Below the pieces are notes generated by a model. That model was not told the DNA's origin, searched no databases, and saw nothing but the letters and a program-made list of their open reading frames with translations. From positions 1 to 50,774 of the forward strand of contig CALBSO010000141.1 in assembly GCA_937968015.1 (NCBI GenBank): a stretch of DNA of 50,774 nt, read 5' to 3'. A program made the translations under genes and the position numbers. Of this stretch, positions 18,562 through 25,993 are shown one piece after another; positions within the stretch are counted from its first letter, which is position 1; the number at the start of each line of letters is the position of its first letter. Origin of the DNA: an uncultured Thermomicrobia bacterium. GTDB taxonomy: Bacteria > Chloroflexota > Chloroflexia > Thermomicrobiales > JALYUS01.

Positions 18562-19493
18562 TGCGAATCGCCCGCGCGCCGCAACGTGAGATCGAATGTG
18601 CTCGCCACGGCAAATCGGTAGAGGCGATAGACAGGTCGTACCAGCCTCAATCGCGAAAGCACGCGCACGATGGGCGCATACTTTCCCGACGGCGCCGAGG
18701 GCTGCTCTGTCAGGGTTGCCTCTCTCGTGTCGGCAACGATGAAGCCGAGGGAGCGCGCACGCCGACGGAAACCCGCGAAGGTGTCGTAATACATCTCGCC
18801 GAGCCGCTGGTTGTCGCTGAAGCGTGCATCGCGCTTGGATCGCCCAACACGCTCGACGATTCGCTCGCCGATGCACCGCGGCAGCCAGTTTATGGCGAAG
18901 AGATGGTAGTGTGGATCGCGCCACGCTAGCCGATTGATGACCGTCACGAGCGCCACACCATTCGGCGCGAGGACGCGCCTGATCTCACGCATCGTTGCAT
19001 CGGGATCGTGGACATGCTCAAGGATGTCCTGCGCGAGCACGACATCGAATGACACGTCGGGGCACGGCAATCTTTCACCGACGCCCCGAATGACCGAGGG
19101 AGACATGCCGTACCGCATTCCGCGCAGCCGCGTGATCCGGCAGTAATCCACGCTCGGTTCGACACCGATCGCGTGCATTCCACTCAGCCTTGCCGCGACA
19201 AGGAAACCGCCCATGCCGGAACCGATGTCCAGCACCCGCGTCCCGGTCATTCTCTTCGTGTGGCGCGCGATGGTCCGGAGCCGCGCGTACTGGTTGTCTT
19301 CTTGCCACAGACGGTCTTCACGCCAGCGATCATAGTTCTTCCGCCAGCGCATATGCGCGGTCCAGCGGTCAACCAAATCTATGAGTTCGGTTTCCGTTTG
19401 TGCCGCCATGTCGTCCTGATCTCGCACCCTGCGACCACTGTCGGGCATGGTGAACGTACGTATCGCTGTTGGAGCCATCCTATCATAGGACAT
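18558..19493 (-). CDS. Class I SAM-dependent methyltransferase
   Basis: A 311-residue protein with the SAM motif VLDIGSGMGGFLVAARL near residue 88, then GVEPSVDYCR, RGVGERLPCPDVSFDVVLAQ, DILEHVHDPDATMREIRRVL and VALVTVINRLAWRDPHYHLF. The last segment resembles methyltransferases of surface-glycan clusters. ATG 19493 shares its A with the lpd stop (TGATG). Downstream ATGs at 19478, 19448 and 19409 are possible. It is the first methyltransferase of the operon and overlaps the flippase by 4 nt. Confidence 0.85.
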   Translation of the reverse strand: MSYDRMAPTAIRTFTMPDSGRRVRDQDDMAAQTETELIDLVDRWTAHMRWRKNYDRWREDRLWQEDNQYARLRTIARHTKRMTGTRVLDIGSGMGGFLVAARLSGMHAIGVEPSVDYCRITRLRGMRYGMSPSVIRGVGERLPCPDVSFDVVLAQDILEHVHDPDATMREIRRVLAPNGVALVTVINRLAWRDPHYHLFAINWLPRCIGERIVERVGRSKRDARFSDNQRLGEMYYDTFAGFRRRARSLGFIVADTREATLTEQPSAPSGKYAPIVRVLSRLRLVRPVYRLYRFAVASTFDLTLRRAGDSQ

Positions 19494-20917
19494 CAGCGGA
19501 GTGCGTGGACAGGCCGGCCATGTACGATGCCGAGCGCCGCTTCATGAATCGCCTCGGGCAGTGTCGGATGAGCATGGATCGTCCGTGCGACATCCGCGGC
19601 GGTCGCGCCCAGTTGCAGACCGAGCGCCAGTTCCGCGATTAAGTCGCTCGCGCGCGGACCGATGATATGCGCGCCGAGCAGTTTCTCGGACGCGCCACAG
19701 ATTAGTTTCACGACGCCGGCCGTTTCACCGAGGATCTGCGCGCGACCAATCGCCGCGAATGGAAAGACGCTGGTATGCACGGCGTCCCCGAATTGCTCGC
19801 GCGCTTGCTCTTCGGTGAGACCAACACCGGCGATTTCCGGCAATGTGAACACACAGTTCGGTACGACGGAGGCGTCGTACTCCGTCTCGTGCCCCTTGAT
19901 GTTTTCTACCACGATCTCGCCCTGCATCGAGGCGGTATGCGCCAGTTGGGGCATGAGCGCGACATCGCCAATCGCATAGACGCCCGGCAGATTCGTGCGG
20001 AGCCGGGTATCTACGCGTATCGCGCGCCGGTCTTTCTCCAGCGGCACGTCAGCCGCCCACGCACCCTCCGTGAAGGGCGCACGCCCGACCGCGACGAGCA
20101 CCGCGTCGGCTTCAATAACCTTTTTCCCTTCCGCCGTGGAGTAATGCACGGCGAGGTCATCGTCGTCGCCCCACGTCACTTCCTCCACCGCTGCATCCAC
20201 CGTGATCGCAAGCCCCAACTTGCGATACATCGGCAACGCGCGACGAATCATCTCCGGCTCGACGCCGGTGAGGATGTGCGGCAACCGCTCGACGACGCTG
20301 ACGGTTGAGCCGAGCGCGGCGAAGATCGTCGCGAACTCCATGCCAATAATGCCGCCACCGATCACGGCGAGCCGTTTCGGCTGCGTCGTCAGTGAGAGAA
20401 TTCCGTCTGACGTAACCACGCCCGGCAGATCGAGACCCGGAATCGGGATCATACTCGGTACCGAACCCGTGGCGATAATGACACTGCTTGCGGTAATCTC
20501 GCGTGAGCCACCGTCAATATCCTGCACGGCAACGCGATGCGGAGGCGCGGCGGTGAGCAAGCAACCCGTCCCGCGGAACACGGCTATTTTGTTGCCTTGC
20601 ATGAGGCTGTCTATGCCGCGAATCATGTGGCGAACGACATCGTCCTTGTGCGCCATCACGGTCGTGAAGTCGAGCGTCGCCTCACCAACGTGGACGCCGT
20701 ATGCCCCTGCCTCATGGACAGTACGCCACACCTCGGCGGTGTGATGGAGCGCCTTCGTCGGGATACATCCCCAGTTGAGGCAGGTGCCACCCAGTGGTCC
20801 TCGATCAATCAGGGCGACGGCAAGCCCCTCCTGCGCGGCGCGGATCGCCGCGACATAGCCGCCGGGGCCGCCGCCGATAATCGCGACATCGAACGTGGAT
20901 TCCGGGCTTATGCTCAT
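19493..20917 (-). CDS. lpdA: Dihydrolipoamide dehydrogenase (E3)
   Basis: This FAD- and NAD-dependent disulfide oxidoreductase reoxidises lipoyl groups of 2-oxoacid dehydrogenases or the glycine cleavage system. The 474-residue protein has the FAD motif IIGGGPGGYVAAI near residue 12, the redox pair GGTCLNWGCIPTKA near 44, a second Rossmann motif (IGGGIIGMEFA) near 180, AIGDVALMPQLAHTAS, and the C-terminal active-site HAHPTLPEAIHE. All catalytic residues are present. The start ATG 20917 has GAGGAG about 10 nt upstream. It is odd that E3 stands alone between a membrane protein and glycan genes, with no E1, E2 or glycine-cleavage gene nearby. Confidence 0.94.
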   Translation of the reverse strand: MSISPESTFDVAIIGGGPGGYVAAIRAAQEGLAVALIDRGPLGGTCLNWGCIPTKALHHTAEVWRTVHEAGAYGVHVGEATLDFTTVMAHKDDVVRHMIRGIDSLMQGNKIAVFRGTGCLLTAAPPHRVAVQDIDGGSREITASSVIIATGSVPSMIPIPGLDLPGVVTSDGILSLTTQPKRLAVIGGGIIGMEFATIFAALGSTVSVVERLPHILTGVEPEMIRRALPMYRKLGLAITVDAAVEEVTWGDDDDLAVHYSTAEGKKVIEADAVLVAVGRAPFTEGAWAADVPLEKDRRAIRVDTRLRTNLPGVYAIGDVALMPQLAHTASMQGEIVVENIKGHETEYDASVVPNCVFTLPEIAGVGLTEEQAREQFGDAVHTSVFPFAAIGRAQILGETAGVVKLICGASEKLLGAHIIGPRASDLIAELALGLQLGATAADVARTIHAHPTLPEAIHEAALGIVHGRPVHALR

Positions 20918-20965
20918 TGATCTCTTGCTCCTCGTCTCGTCGCTTGCCGGACCGAAACACCGGCT

Positions 20966-20982
20966 CACTGTATGGAACAGTG
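20966..20982. promoter_or_regulatory. Inverted repeat CACTGT-N5-ACAGTG upstream of lpdA
   Basis: A perfect 6+6 inverted repeat with a 5-nt spacer lies in the 111-nt gap upstream of lpdA. It could be an operator or a small RNA hairpin. No clear promoter was identified beside it. Confidence 0.3.
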
Positions 20983-21028
20983 GCGTATTCCGGTTCCCGG
21001 CAGAGCGTACGCTGGCGACAGGCGGAGG

Positions 21029-23347
21029 TCAAGGTGGCGCGACCCAGAGTTCCACGCCGCTCTCCTTTCCGTGCGCGACGACTTGCGCCGCTCCGGCGGG
21101 CAACGGCGCGAGCGTGACATGCACGGTGCCATCCGGCAGGGCCGTCGTGTCGCGTAGCGCGATCGTCTTGCCGTCCTTGATCGTCACCCACATGGCGACG
21201 CTCTCACCCGGCGTGTACAGTGGCGGACTCGTGACTTCCGTGCCATTAAGGACGAGGTGGGGCAATGTTGTCAGGCCGATCACGGTAACGGTGAAGAGAG
21301 GCTGATTCTCCAGGAGTGGTACGTTCGTCGAATGGAGATCTATTGTGTAGGCCCCCGGTGTCCGTGGGAGTTCAATGGAGATCGGTACGGTGATCGCCCC
21401 TTTCGACACAATCGGGGGCAAGTCGATCGCAATGGACTGCGACGAAACGTGCTTGTGAGCCGCGTCGCGGATTTCGGCAGAGAAGTTGAAGCGCCCATGG
21501 GTATAGAGCATGCGCGCGCCGGTGCCGGGATTCGTGACGGTCACTTCACCGGGGAGTTTGTCGAGATTTCCGATGGGATCAATCCGAAACGAGACACTTG
21601 CGGTAAGCGGCGGCGCAGCCGGGTCCAGTTGGAGGTGGTAGATATCACAGTCGCCGATGCTCCCGAGGAAGGTGGTGCTGGCAGGACTTTGTCGGATTTT
21701 ACGGGTAATGAAGTCGAGTTGATCAGGCTGGTATGCCGATCGGTGAATGACGAGTGTCTTCACACCGATATCGGCGAGGGCATCGAAATCATCCGGACCG
21801 GGAAAGTCGTCGCGCCCGACGAAACGACCGCGCAGTTGATAGGTCGGCAATGGGATGAACCCTGAATGGCCCCAGACGACGTCGTGCCAGTGATAGGTGG
21901 AGTAAAACGCGGTCTGGAGTTCGTTTGTCGCAACGGGAAACTCGGCGACGATGCCGGTGTCACGTTGGGACGCAAGCCAACGATACGGCGCGAGGGTCGT
22001 GGCGGAGCGGTCAATCGAAACGGTCGGCAGCAGTCGCGTCGCGCAATCCGCGATCGTCAGGGCGCTGATGAGACAGGCGACCAACGTGGCGAATCGCGCG
22101 ATCCGGGGATCACGCCAGCCCGCCGCATGCCACAGCCACGTCGCGCCGAGCGATGCGAACGGACAGAGCGCGAGCAGAACGACCGCCGCAAACCGATCCG
22201 GTCCGCGGATGCCCTGATATCCGACGACGTGTTGGTAGAGGACGCGGTAGGGCAGCGGCGTACCGGATACCTTATCCCCCCATGTTGGGCCGAATGAGAG
22301 GACGAGACTGACAATGCCGAGTGCGGCGAGACCGCCCATCCACGGACGGCGCACAAAACGGAACCCGACCGCCGCGAGTATCAGTACGATGATCCCGGGA
22401 AAGAGCGCGGCATGCTCAGGCCCTGAGGTGGGCAAGACGTGATGCCACAAGAAATTTCCCGGTGTGACGGTTATATATGATGCTTTGTGCGCCGCGTCAT
22501 CGTATGCCTCGTCGAGGGTGCGAACGATATTGTGCTCGCGCCGCATCGTCAGGTACGGTAGATCAATTGCCGCCACAAATGCCGCGCCAAGCGCGAGCGC
22601 CGCGAGCAATCCTGCCGCGTGACGTGCGATGAAACGTCGCCGTTGTCGGGCTGTTTCGACGATGATGAACACGATCAATGCCGTGCCGAACATCACCGTG
22701 TAATAGACGGAGGACAATGCGGAGAGCGTAACCATTGCCGCGACGGCGGTGAATCTCCCGCGCGTGGGCCGCTGCATGTAGCGGATGATTGCCAGAATCG
22801 CCAGCGGCATCCATTGCATGGATAGCACCTGGAGATGCGCGTTATTGTCCATGCGGAAGGGAGCGAATGCGAAGGCAAGCCCTGCGATGAACGCCGCGCC
22901 TCGTACCGCACCGATGCCACGACAGAGACCGTACATGGCGATGCCACAGAGGGGATAGGTTGCCAATAGCGTGACATTATAGGCAAGCAAGGCATCGTGG
23001 GAGGCGAGCCAGACCGGCCACGCTATAATCGCCTGGGGGAGAAGCAGTTCAGAGAAGGCGAGACTGCGGAGATTCGGCGCGAACATGTTGCCGTCGTAAA
23101 GGTGTGTTGGGTGCGTGATGAGCGCATGCTGCACCCATCGCAACGTCCACGCGTTGAGCAATGGGTCGCCTGGTGTGTCCGCGACAGCGGAGCGAATATG
23201 AGCGACAAGTGGCCAGAGAAGGATCAGAGTAACCGCGATGTAGAGGGCGGGAATGATCAAGTGCCAACGGAAGCGTTCCGGAACGGCGCGTATCTGCGTT
23301 CGCTTTGTTGACTGTCGGCGCGTAGTCAGCGCGGTGGCGAGTCCCAT
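21029..23347 (-). CDS. Large membrane protein, GT-C-like N-terminal half and soluble C-terminal domain
   Basis: This 772-residue protein has about eleven predicted helices in the first 430 residues. The first is HLIIPALYIAVTLILLWPLV, followed by a loop with DPLLNAWTLRWVQHAL. A long, mostly soluble part follows, ending in beta-rich segments such as GEVTVTNPGTGARMLY and LPRTPGAYTIDLHSTNV. The topology resembles GT-C glycosyltransferases and YfhO-type proteins, but no specific family is certain. I use ATG 23347, with GGAGGA about 10 nt upstream; the frame is open further up. It is the first protein gene of the glycan operon, just after tRNA-Pro. Confidence 0.7.
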   Translation of the reverse strand: MGLATALTTRRQSTKRTQIRAVPERFRWHLIIPALYIAVTLILLWPLVAHIRSAVADTPGDPLLNAWTLRWVQHALITHPTHLYDGNMFAPNLRSLAFSELLLPQAIIAWPVWLASHDALLAYNVTLLATYPLCGIAMYGLCRGIGAVRGAAFIAGLAFAFAPFRMDNNAHLQVLSMQWMPLAILAIIRYMQRPTRGRFTAVAAMVTLSALSSVYYTVMFGTALIVFIIVETARQRRRFIARHAAGLLAALALGAAFVAAIDLPYLTMRREHNIVRTLDEAYDDAAHKASYITVTPGNFLWHHVLPTSGPEHAALFPGIIVLILAAVGFRFVRRPWMGGLAALGIVSLVLSFGPTWGDKVSGTPLPYRVLYQHVVGYQGIRGPDRFAAVVLLALCPFASLGATWLWHAAGWRDPRIARFATLVACLISALTIADCATRLLPTVSIDRSATTLAPYRWLASQRDTGIVAEFPVATNELQTAFYSTYHWHDVVWGHSGFIPLPTYQLRGRFVGRDDFPGPDDFDALADIGVKTLVIHRSAYQPDQLDFITRKIRQSPASTTFLGSIGDCDIYHLQLDPAAPPLTASVSFRIDPIGNLDKLPGEVTVTNPGTGARMLYTHGRFNFSAEIRDAAHKHVSSQSIAIDLPPIVSKGAITVPISIELPRTPGAYTIDLHSTNVPLLENQPLFTVTVIGLTTLPHLVLNGTEVTSPPLYTPGESVAMWVTIKDGKTIALRDTTALPDGTVHVTLAPLPAGAAQVVAHGKESGVELWVAPP

Positions 23348-23388
23348 GCGGGAGGATTCCTCCGGCATTACGAGGAGAGACAAGAAGA

Positions 23389-23465
23389 TGGTCGGGGAGA
23401 GAGGATTTGAACCTCCGGCCTCACGGTCCCGATCCGTGCGCTCTGCCAGGCTGAGCTACTCCCCG
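23389..23465 (-). tRNA. tRNA-Pro (CGG anticodon)
   Basis: Minus-strand cloverleaf. The acceptor CGGGGAG pairs with CTCCCCG (23459-23465 with 23393-23399), including the C1-G72 pair typical of bacterial tRNA-Pro. The anticodon stem CACGG / CCGTG encloses a loop with CGG and G37, the T-arm is GGAGGTTCAAATCCTCT, the discriminator is A, and CCA is encoded at 23389-23391. The glycan operon starts 41 nt downstream on the same strand, so the tRNA may be processed from its leader. Confidence 0.95.
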
Positions 23466-23476
23466 AAACCTGGCGC

Positions 23477-23505
23477 AGCATAGCACACGATGTGGCTACT
23501 GCCTA
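23477..23505 (-). promoter_or_regulatory. Promoter of tRNA-Pro and possibly the glycan operon
   Basis: On the minus strand an extended -10, TGC then TATGCT (23482-23477), has TAGGCA 17 bp upstream as a weak -35. Transcription would start about 5 nt before the tRNA. No other promoter is evident between the tRNA and the first operon gene. Confidence 0.5.
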
Positions 23506-23553
23506 GCCCCCTAGATGCGAGATCGCGCGTGGTGTCGGAATGCCTTGCGCGCA

Positions 23554-23583
23554 TTGACGATTCGGACGCGACGATGCTACAAT
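23554..23583 (+). promoter_or_regulatory. Promoter of infC-rpmI-rplT
   Basis: TTGACG at 23554-23559, an 18-bp spacer, and an extended -10, TGC then TACAAT (23578-23583). The leader would be about 65 nt. I see no long structured L20-type leader in it. Confidence 0.75.
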
Positions 23584-23653
23584 ACTCTGCCGCCCACTTT
23601 GTGGTCGGTTTCGGTAGATTGTCACCCGCGCGTGTCGGGGTAGGAGGATCGGG

Positions 23654-24220
23654 ATTAGCAGACCGCTTCGCACCAACGATCGTATTCGCGTCCGTGAAGT
23701 GCGTGTTATTGATGAAGAAGGCAATCAACTGGGCGTCATGCTCACCCGGGACGCGCTGGAACGCGCACGCGAGCATGGTCTCGACCTTGTTGAGGTCGCG
23801 CCGAACGCGACGCCGCCAGTCTGCCGGTTGATGGATTTCGGTCGCTACAAGTATGATCAGAGCCGTCGCGAGCGTGAAGCGCGCAAGAACCAGAAGACGC
23901 AGGATATCAAGGAAGTGCGCGTCACCGGCATCTTGATTGACCAGCATGACCTCGAGACGAAGGCGCGCGATGTCAAGCGGCTGCTGAAAGAGGGCAACAA
24001 GGTCCGCGTCTCAGTCATTTACCGGGGCGCGCGTCAGATGTCGCACCCTGAGATTGGCGACGAACTGATGCGCAAACTCGTCGCAATGCTCGAAAGTGAC
24101 GCGGTGATCGAGTCTCCGGCGCGGCAAGAGGGCCGCATCTTGAGTATGTTGGTCAGTCCGCGCGTCGCGCCGGCTGCAAAGACACCGAAGGAATCGGCCG
24201 AGCCGGTTCCAACGGAGTAG
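23654..24220 (+). CDS. infC: Translation initiation factor IF-3, AUU start
   Basis: IF-3 binds the 30S subunit, prevents premature 50S joining and checks start-codon fidelity. The 188-residue protein has the N-domain (GNQLGVMLTRDALERAREHG, then VCRLMDFGRYKYDQ) and the C-domain (KVRVSVIYRGARQMSHPEIG). The conserved N-terminal run RTNDRIRVREVRVIDEEGNQ requires a start upstream of the first canonical codon (GTG 23699). Only AUU at 23654 fits: AGGAGG at 23642-23647 lies 6 nt before it, and a TAG closes the frame at 23615. AUU is the known infC start in E. coli, where it gives IF-3 autoregulation. rpmI follows 16 nt after. Confidence 0.93.
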   Translation: MSRPLRTNDRIRVREVRVIDEEGNQLGVMLTRDALERAREHGLDLVEVAPNATPPVCRLMDFGRYKYDQSRREREARKNQKTQDIKEVRVTGILIDQHDLETKARDVKRLLKEGNKVRVSVIYRGARQMSHPEIGDELMRKLVAMLESDAVIESPARQEGRILSMLVSPRVAPAAKTPKESAEPVPTE

Positions 24221-24236
24221 GGGAGAGCGGGGAGGC

Positions 24237-24446
24237 ATGGCCAAACTGAAGTTGAAGACGAACAAGCAGGCCGCGAAGCGATTCAAGATCACGGGCACGG
24301 GCAAGATCATGCGCACGAAGGGCATGAAGAGCCATTTTCGGCGGCGTAAGTCGGCTCGTGTCAAGCGCGCCTTCGACAAGATGCTGCCCCTGAGCAGCGC
24401 GAATGCGAAGAGTGTGCGACGTAGCCTGCCCTACGGCGTGAACTAG
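24237..24446 (+). CDS. rpmI: 50S ribosomal protein bL35
   Basis: This 69-residue, strongly basic protein matches L35. It contains KLKTNKQAAKRFKITGTGKI, a lysine/arginine-rich middle (KSHFRRRKSARVKR) and a C-terminal AKSVRRSLPYG. GGGGAG lies just upstream of the ATG. It sits between infC and rplT, the classic operon order, 11 nt ahead of rplT. Confidence 0.96.
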   Translation: MAKLKLKTNKQAAKRFKITGTGKIMRTKGMKSHFRRRKSARVKRAFDKMLPLSSANAKSVRRSLPYGVN

Positions 24447-24457
24447 GAGGAAGAGGA

Positions 24458-24820
24458 ATGCCTCGCTCGACCAATAACGTCGCCGCGCACGCCCGCACGA
24501 AGAAGGTGCTCGCGGCAACGAAGGGACACAAGGGCGCGCGCTCGCGCTGGAAACGGGTAGCGATCGAATCGCGCATGAAGGCGATGCTCTATGCAACGCG
24601 GGATCGCAAGAACCGCAAGCGGGAGTTCCGCGCACTGTGGATCGCGCGCATTAACGCGGCGGCACGCGAGCACGATATGCCCTATAATCGCTTCATCAGT
24701 GGTTTGCAGGCAGCCGGCGTGACGATTGACCGGAAGATGCTGGCGGACCTCGCGGTGCGCGATGCTGCCGCGTTCGGTGAGTTGGTCACGATCGCGAAGA
24801 ACGCCGGGGCAGCCGCCTAA
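24458..24820 (+). CDS. rplT: 50S ribosomal protein bL20
   Basis: This 120-residue protein binds 23S rRNA early in 50S assembly and often represses its own operon. VLAATKGHKGARSRWKRVA, LYATRDRKNRKREFRALWI and ARINAAAREHDMPYNRFISG are the L20 signature in order. An AGGAGGAAGAGG run precedes the ATG. Its TAA is in the same frame as the following methyltransferase gene, with no canonical start between. Confidence 0.97.
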   Translation: MPRSTNNVAAHARTKKVLAATKGHKGARSRWKRVAIESRMKAMLYATRDRKNRKREFRALWIARINAAAREHDMPYNRFISGLQAAGVTIDRKMLADLAVRDAAAFGELVTIAKNAGAAA

Positions 24821-24847
24821 CGCCCGGAGGTCCGCACGGACGCGTGT

Positions 24848-25648
24848 ATCACGAGCGTACAGAACCGGACAATTGTCGCGATTCGCTCCCTGCACCGCCG
24901 GAAAGCCCGGCGAGAGCAGGGAGCGTTTCTCGTTGAGGGGGTGCGCCTCGTGCGCGACGCCATGGGCGCGCACGCACCGATCCGGCACGTCATTCTTTGT
25001 CCGGAGTTTCTGGGTGAGACGGAAAGCGCGCTTCGGGCGGAAATCGGAAATTGGCTCGGTGCGTCTCGTATTTTGAGCGTCACACCGGCAGTGATGCGGA
25101 CACTGACGGAGACCGAAACACCGCAAGGAGCCATCGCGGTCGCCCATTTCCCCGACACACCGATGCCGGCGTTCGACGCACAGAACGGGTTTGTCCTTGT
25201 CCTCGATGGCCTGCGCGACCCAGGAAATGTTGGCACATTGCTGCGCGCCGCCGCCGCCGCGGGCTGCGACGCCGTTGTCACGATCACCGGGACGGCGGAC
25301 GCGTTCGCGCCGAAAGTCGTGCGGTCGGCGATGGGCGCGCATTTTCGCCTGCCGGTTGTCGCGGATATTGAATGGGACACGCTTGGCCCCGCGCTCTCCG
25401 GATTGCCAGTCGTGTCGGGCACGGAGCGTGGATCGGCGCGCATGTACGACGCGGTAGACTGGACGCATGGTTGCGCGATCATCATCGGCAACGAGGATCG
25501 CGGATTGAGTGCCGACGCCCGAAGATGGAGCACCGGCATGGTCGGGATCCCGATGGCGCGCGGTGTTGAATCGCTCAATGCGGCGCTGTCGGGCGCGATC
25601 ATCCTCTTTGAGGCAGTCCGCCAGCGTCGGCACGAGCAACCGTCTTGA
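24848..25648 (+). CDS. TrmH/SpoU-family RNA 2'-O-methyltransferase, apparent AUC start
   Basis: A SPOUT-fold enzyme that methylates ribose 2'-O in rRNA or tRNA. Motif 1 is LDGLRDPGNVGTLLRAA, motif 2 is IIIGNEDRGLS and motif 3 is IPMARGVESLNAALSGAI. The expected N-terminus, ITSVQNR...RSLHRRKARREQGAFLVEG, is encoded in frame from AUC at 24848. No ATG, GTG or TTG lies between the rplT stop (24818) and GTG 24941, which would cut off the conserved FLVEG. GGAGG is at 24826-24830, rather far (17 nt) from AUC. A non-canonical AUC start gives the usual length of 266 residues. A sequence error is the alternative. Confidence 0.85.
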   Translation: MTSVQNRTIVAIRSLHRRKARREQGAFLVEGVRLVRDAMGAHAPIRHVILCPEFLGETESALRAEIGNWLGASRILSVTPAVMRTLTETETPQGAIAVAHFPDTPMPAFDAQNGFVLVLDGLRDPGNVGTLLRAAAAAGCDAVVTITGTADAFAPKVVRSAMGAHFRLPVVADIEWDTLGPALSGLPVVSGTERGSARMYDAVDWTHGCAIIIGNEDRGLSADARRWSTGMVGIPMARGVESLNAALSGAIILFEAVRQRRHEQPS

Positions 25649-25673
25649 CAACGGGTGATCTTCCGCGTATGAC
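25645..25673 (+). promoter_or_regulatory. Promoter of the pheST T-box leader
   Basis: A perfect TTGACA (25645-25650) and TATGAC (25668-25673) are separated by 17 bp. The promoter overlaps the 3' end of the methyltransferase gene. Transcription would begin near 25680. Confidence 0.7.
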
Positions 25674-25679
25674 TATACG

Positions 25680-25973
25680 GTGAAAACGCGATGACGGAGC
25701 GCGTCGCGGTGGCATTGGCCTCAGAACCTATCCGGTATGACAGGGATGCGCGGGCAAGACTGAAACCCGCCGAATTCCGGATCGCCACCCGATCTTCACT
25801 CCTGAGCGGGGCGGTGAACGCGAGTAGCCGCGCACGGTCGTTCCCCGTTACCGGAACGTCGCCATTGGCGCCCAGGCGCCTGTGGCTGACGGTGAGATGC
25901 GCCGTATCGGCGTAATCAGGGTGGTACCGCGGAAGCCATGCTTTCGCCCCTGTCGGGGTAGCATGGTTTTTTT
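25680..25973 (+). promoter_or_regulatory. T-box leader, phenylalanine-specific, controlling pheST
   Basis: A leader RNA that senses uncharged tRNA and lets transcription continue into the synthetase genes. The invariant T-box AGGGTGGTACCGCG is at 25918-25931 and is followed by an intrinsic terminator. In Stem I, GGAG (25696) pairs with CTCC (25799) and GGTGGC (25708) with GCCACC (25784). The internal loop between them ends with TTC at 25795-25797 and then A, the expected place for the specifier codon. TTC is a Phe codon, matching pheST downstream. The Stem I pairing was done by eye; the T-box motif itself is exact. Confidence 0.92.
25936..25973 (+). terminator. Intrinsic terminator of the pheST T-box
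   Basis: CCATGCT (25936-25942) pairs with AGCATGG (25960-25966), with an inner CCCC/GGGG helix, followed by seven T residues. It lies directly after the T-box motif, so the two structures can compete. Confidence 0.92.
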
Positions 25974-25993
25974 GCGCGCGAGGAGGTCGTATT

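Noticed and set aside
23584..23653. L20-type autoregulatory leader before infC
   Set aside because: The predicted leader is only about 65 nt with no convincing long hairpin or terminator.
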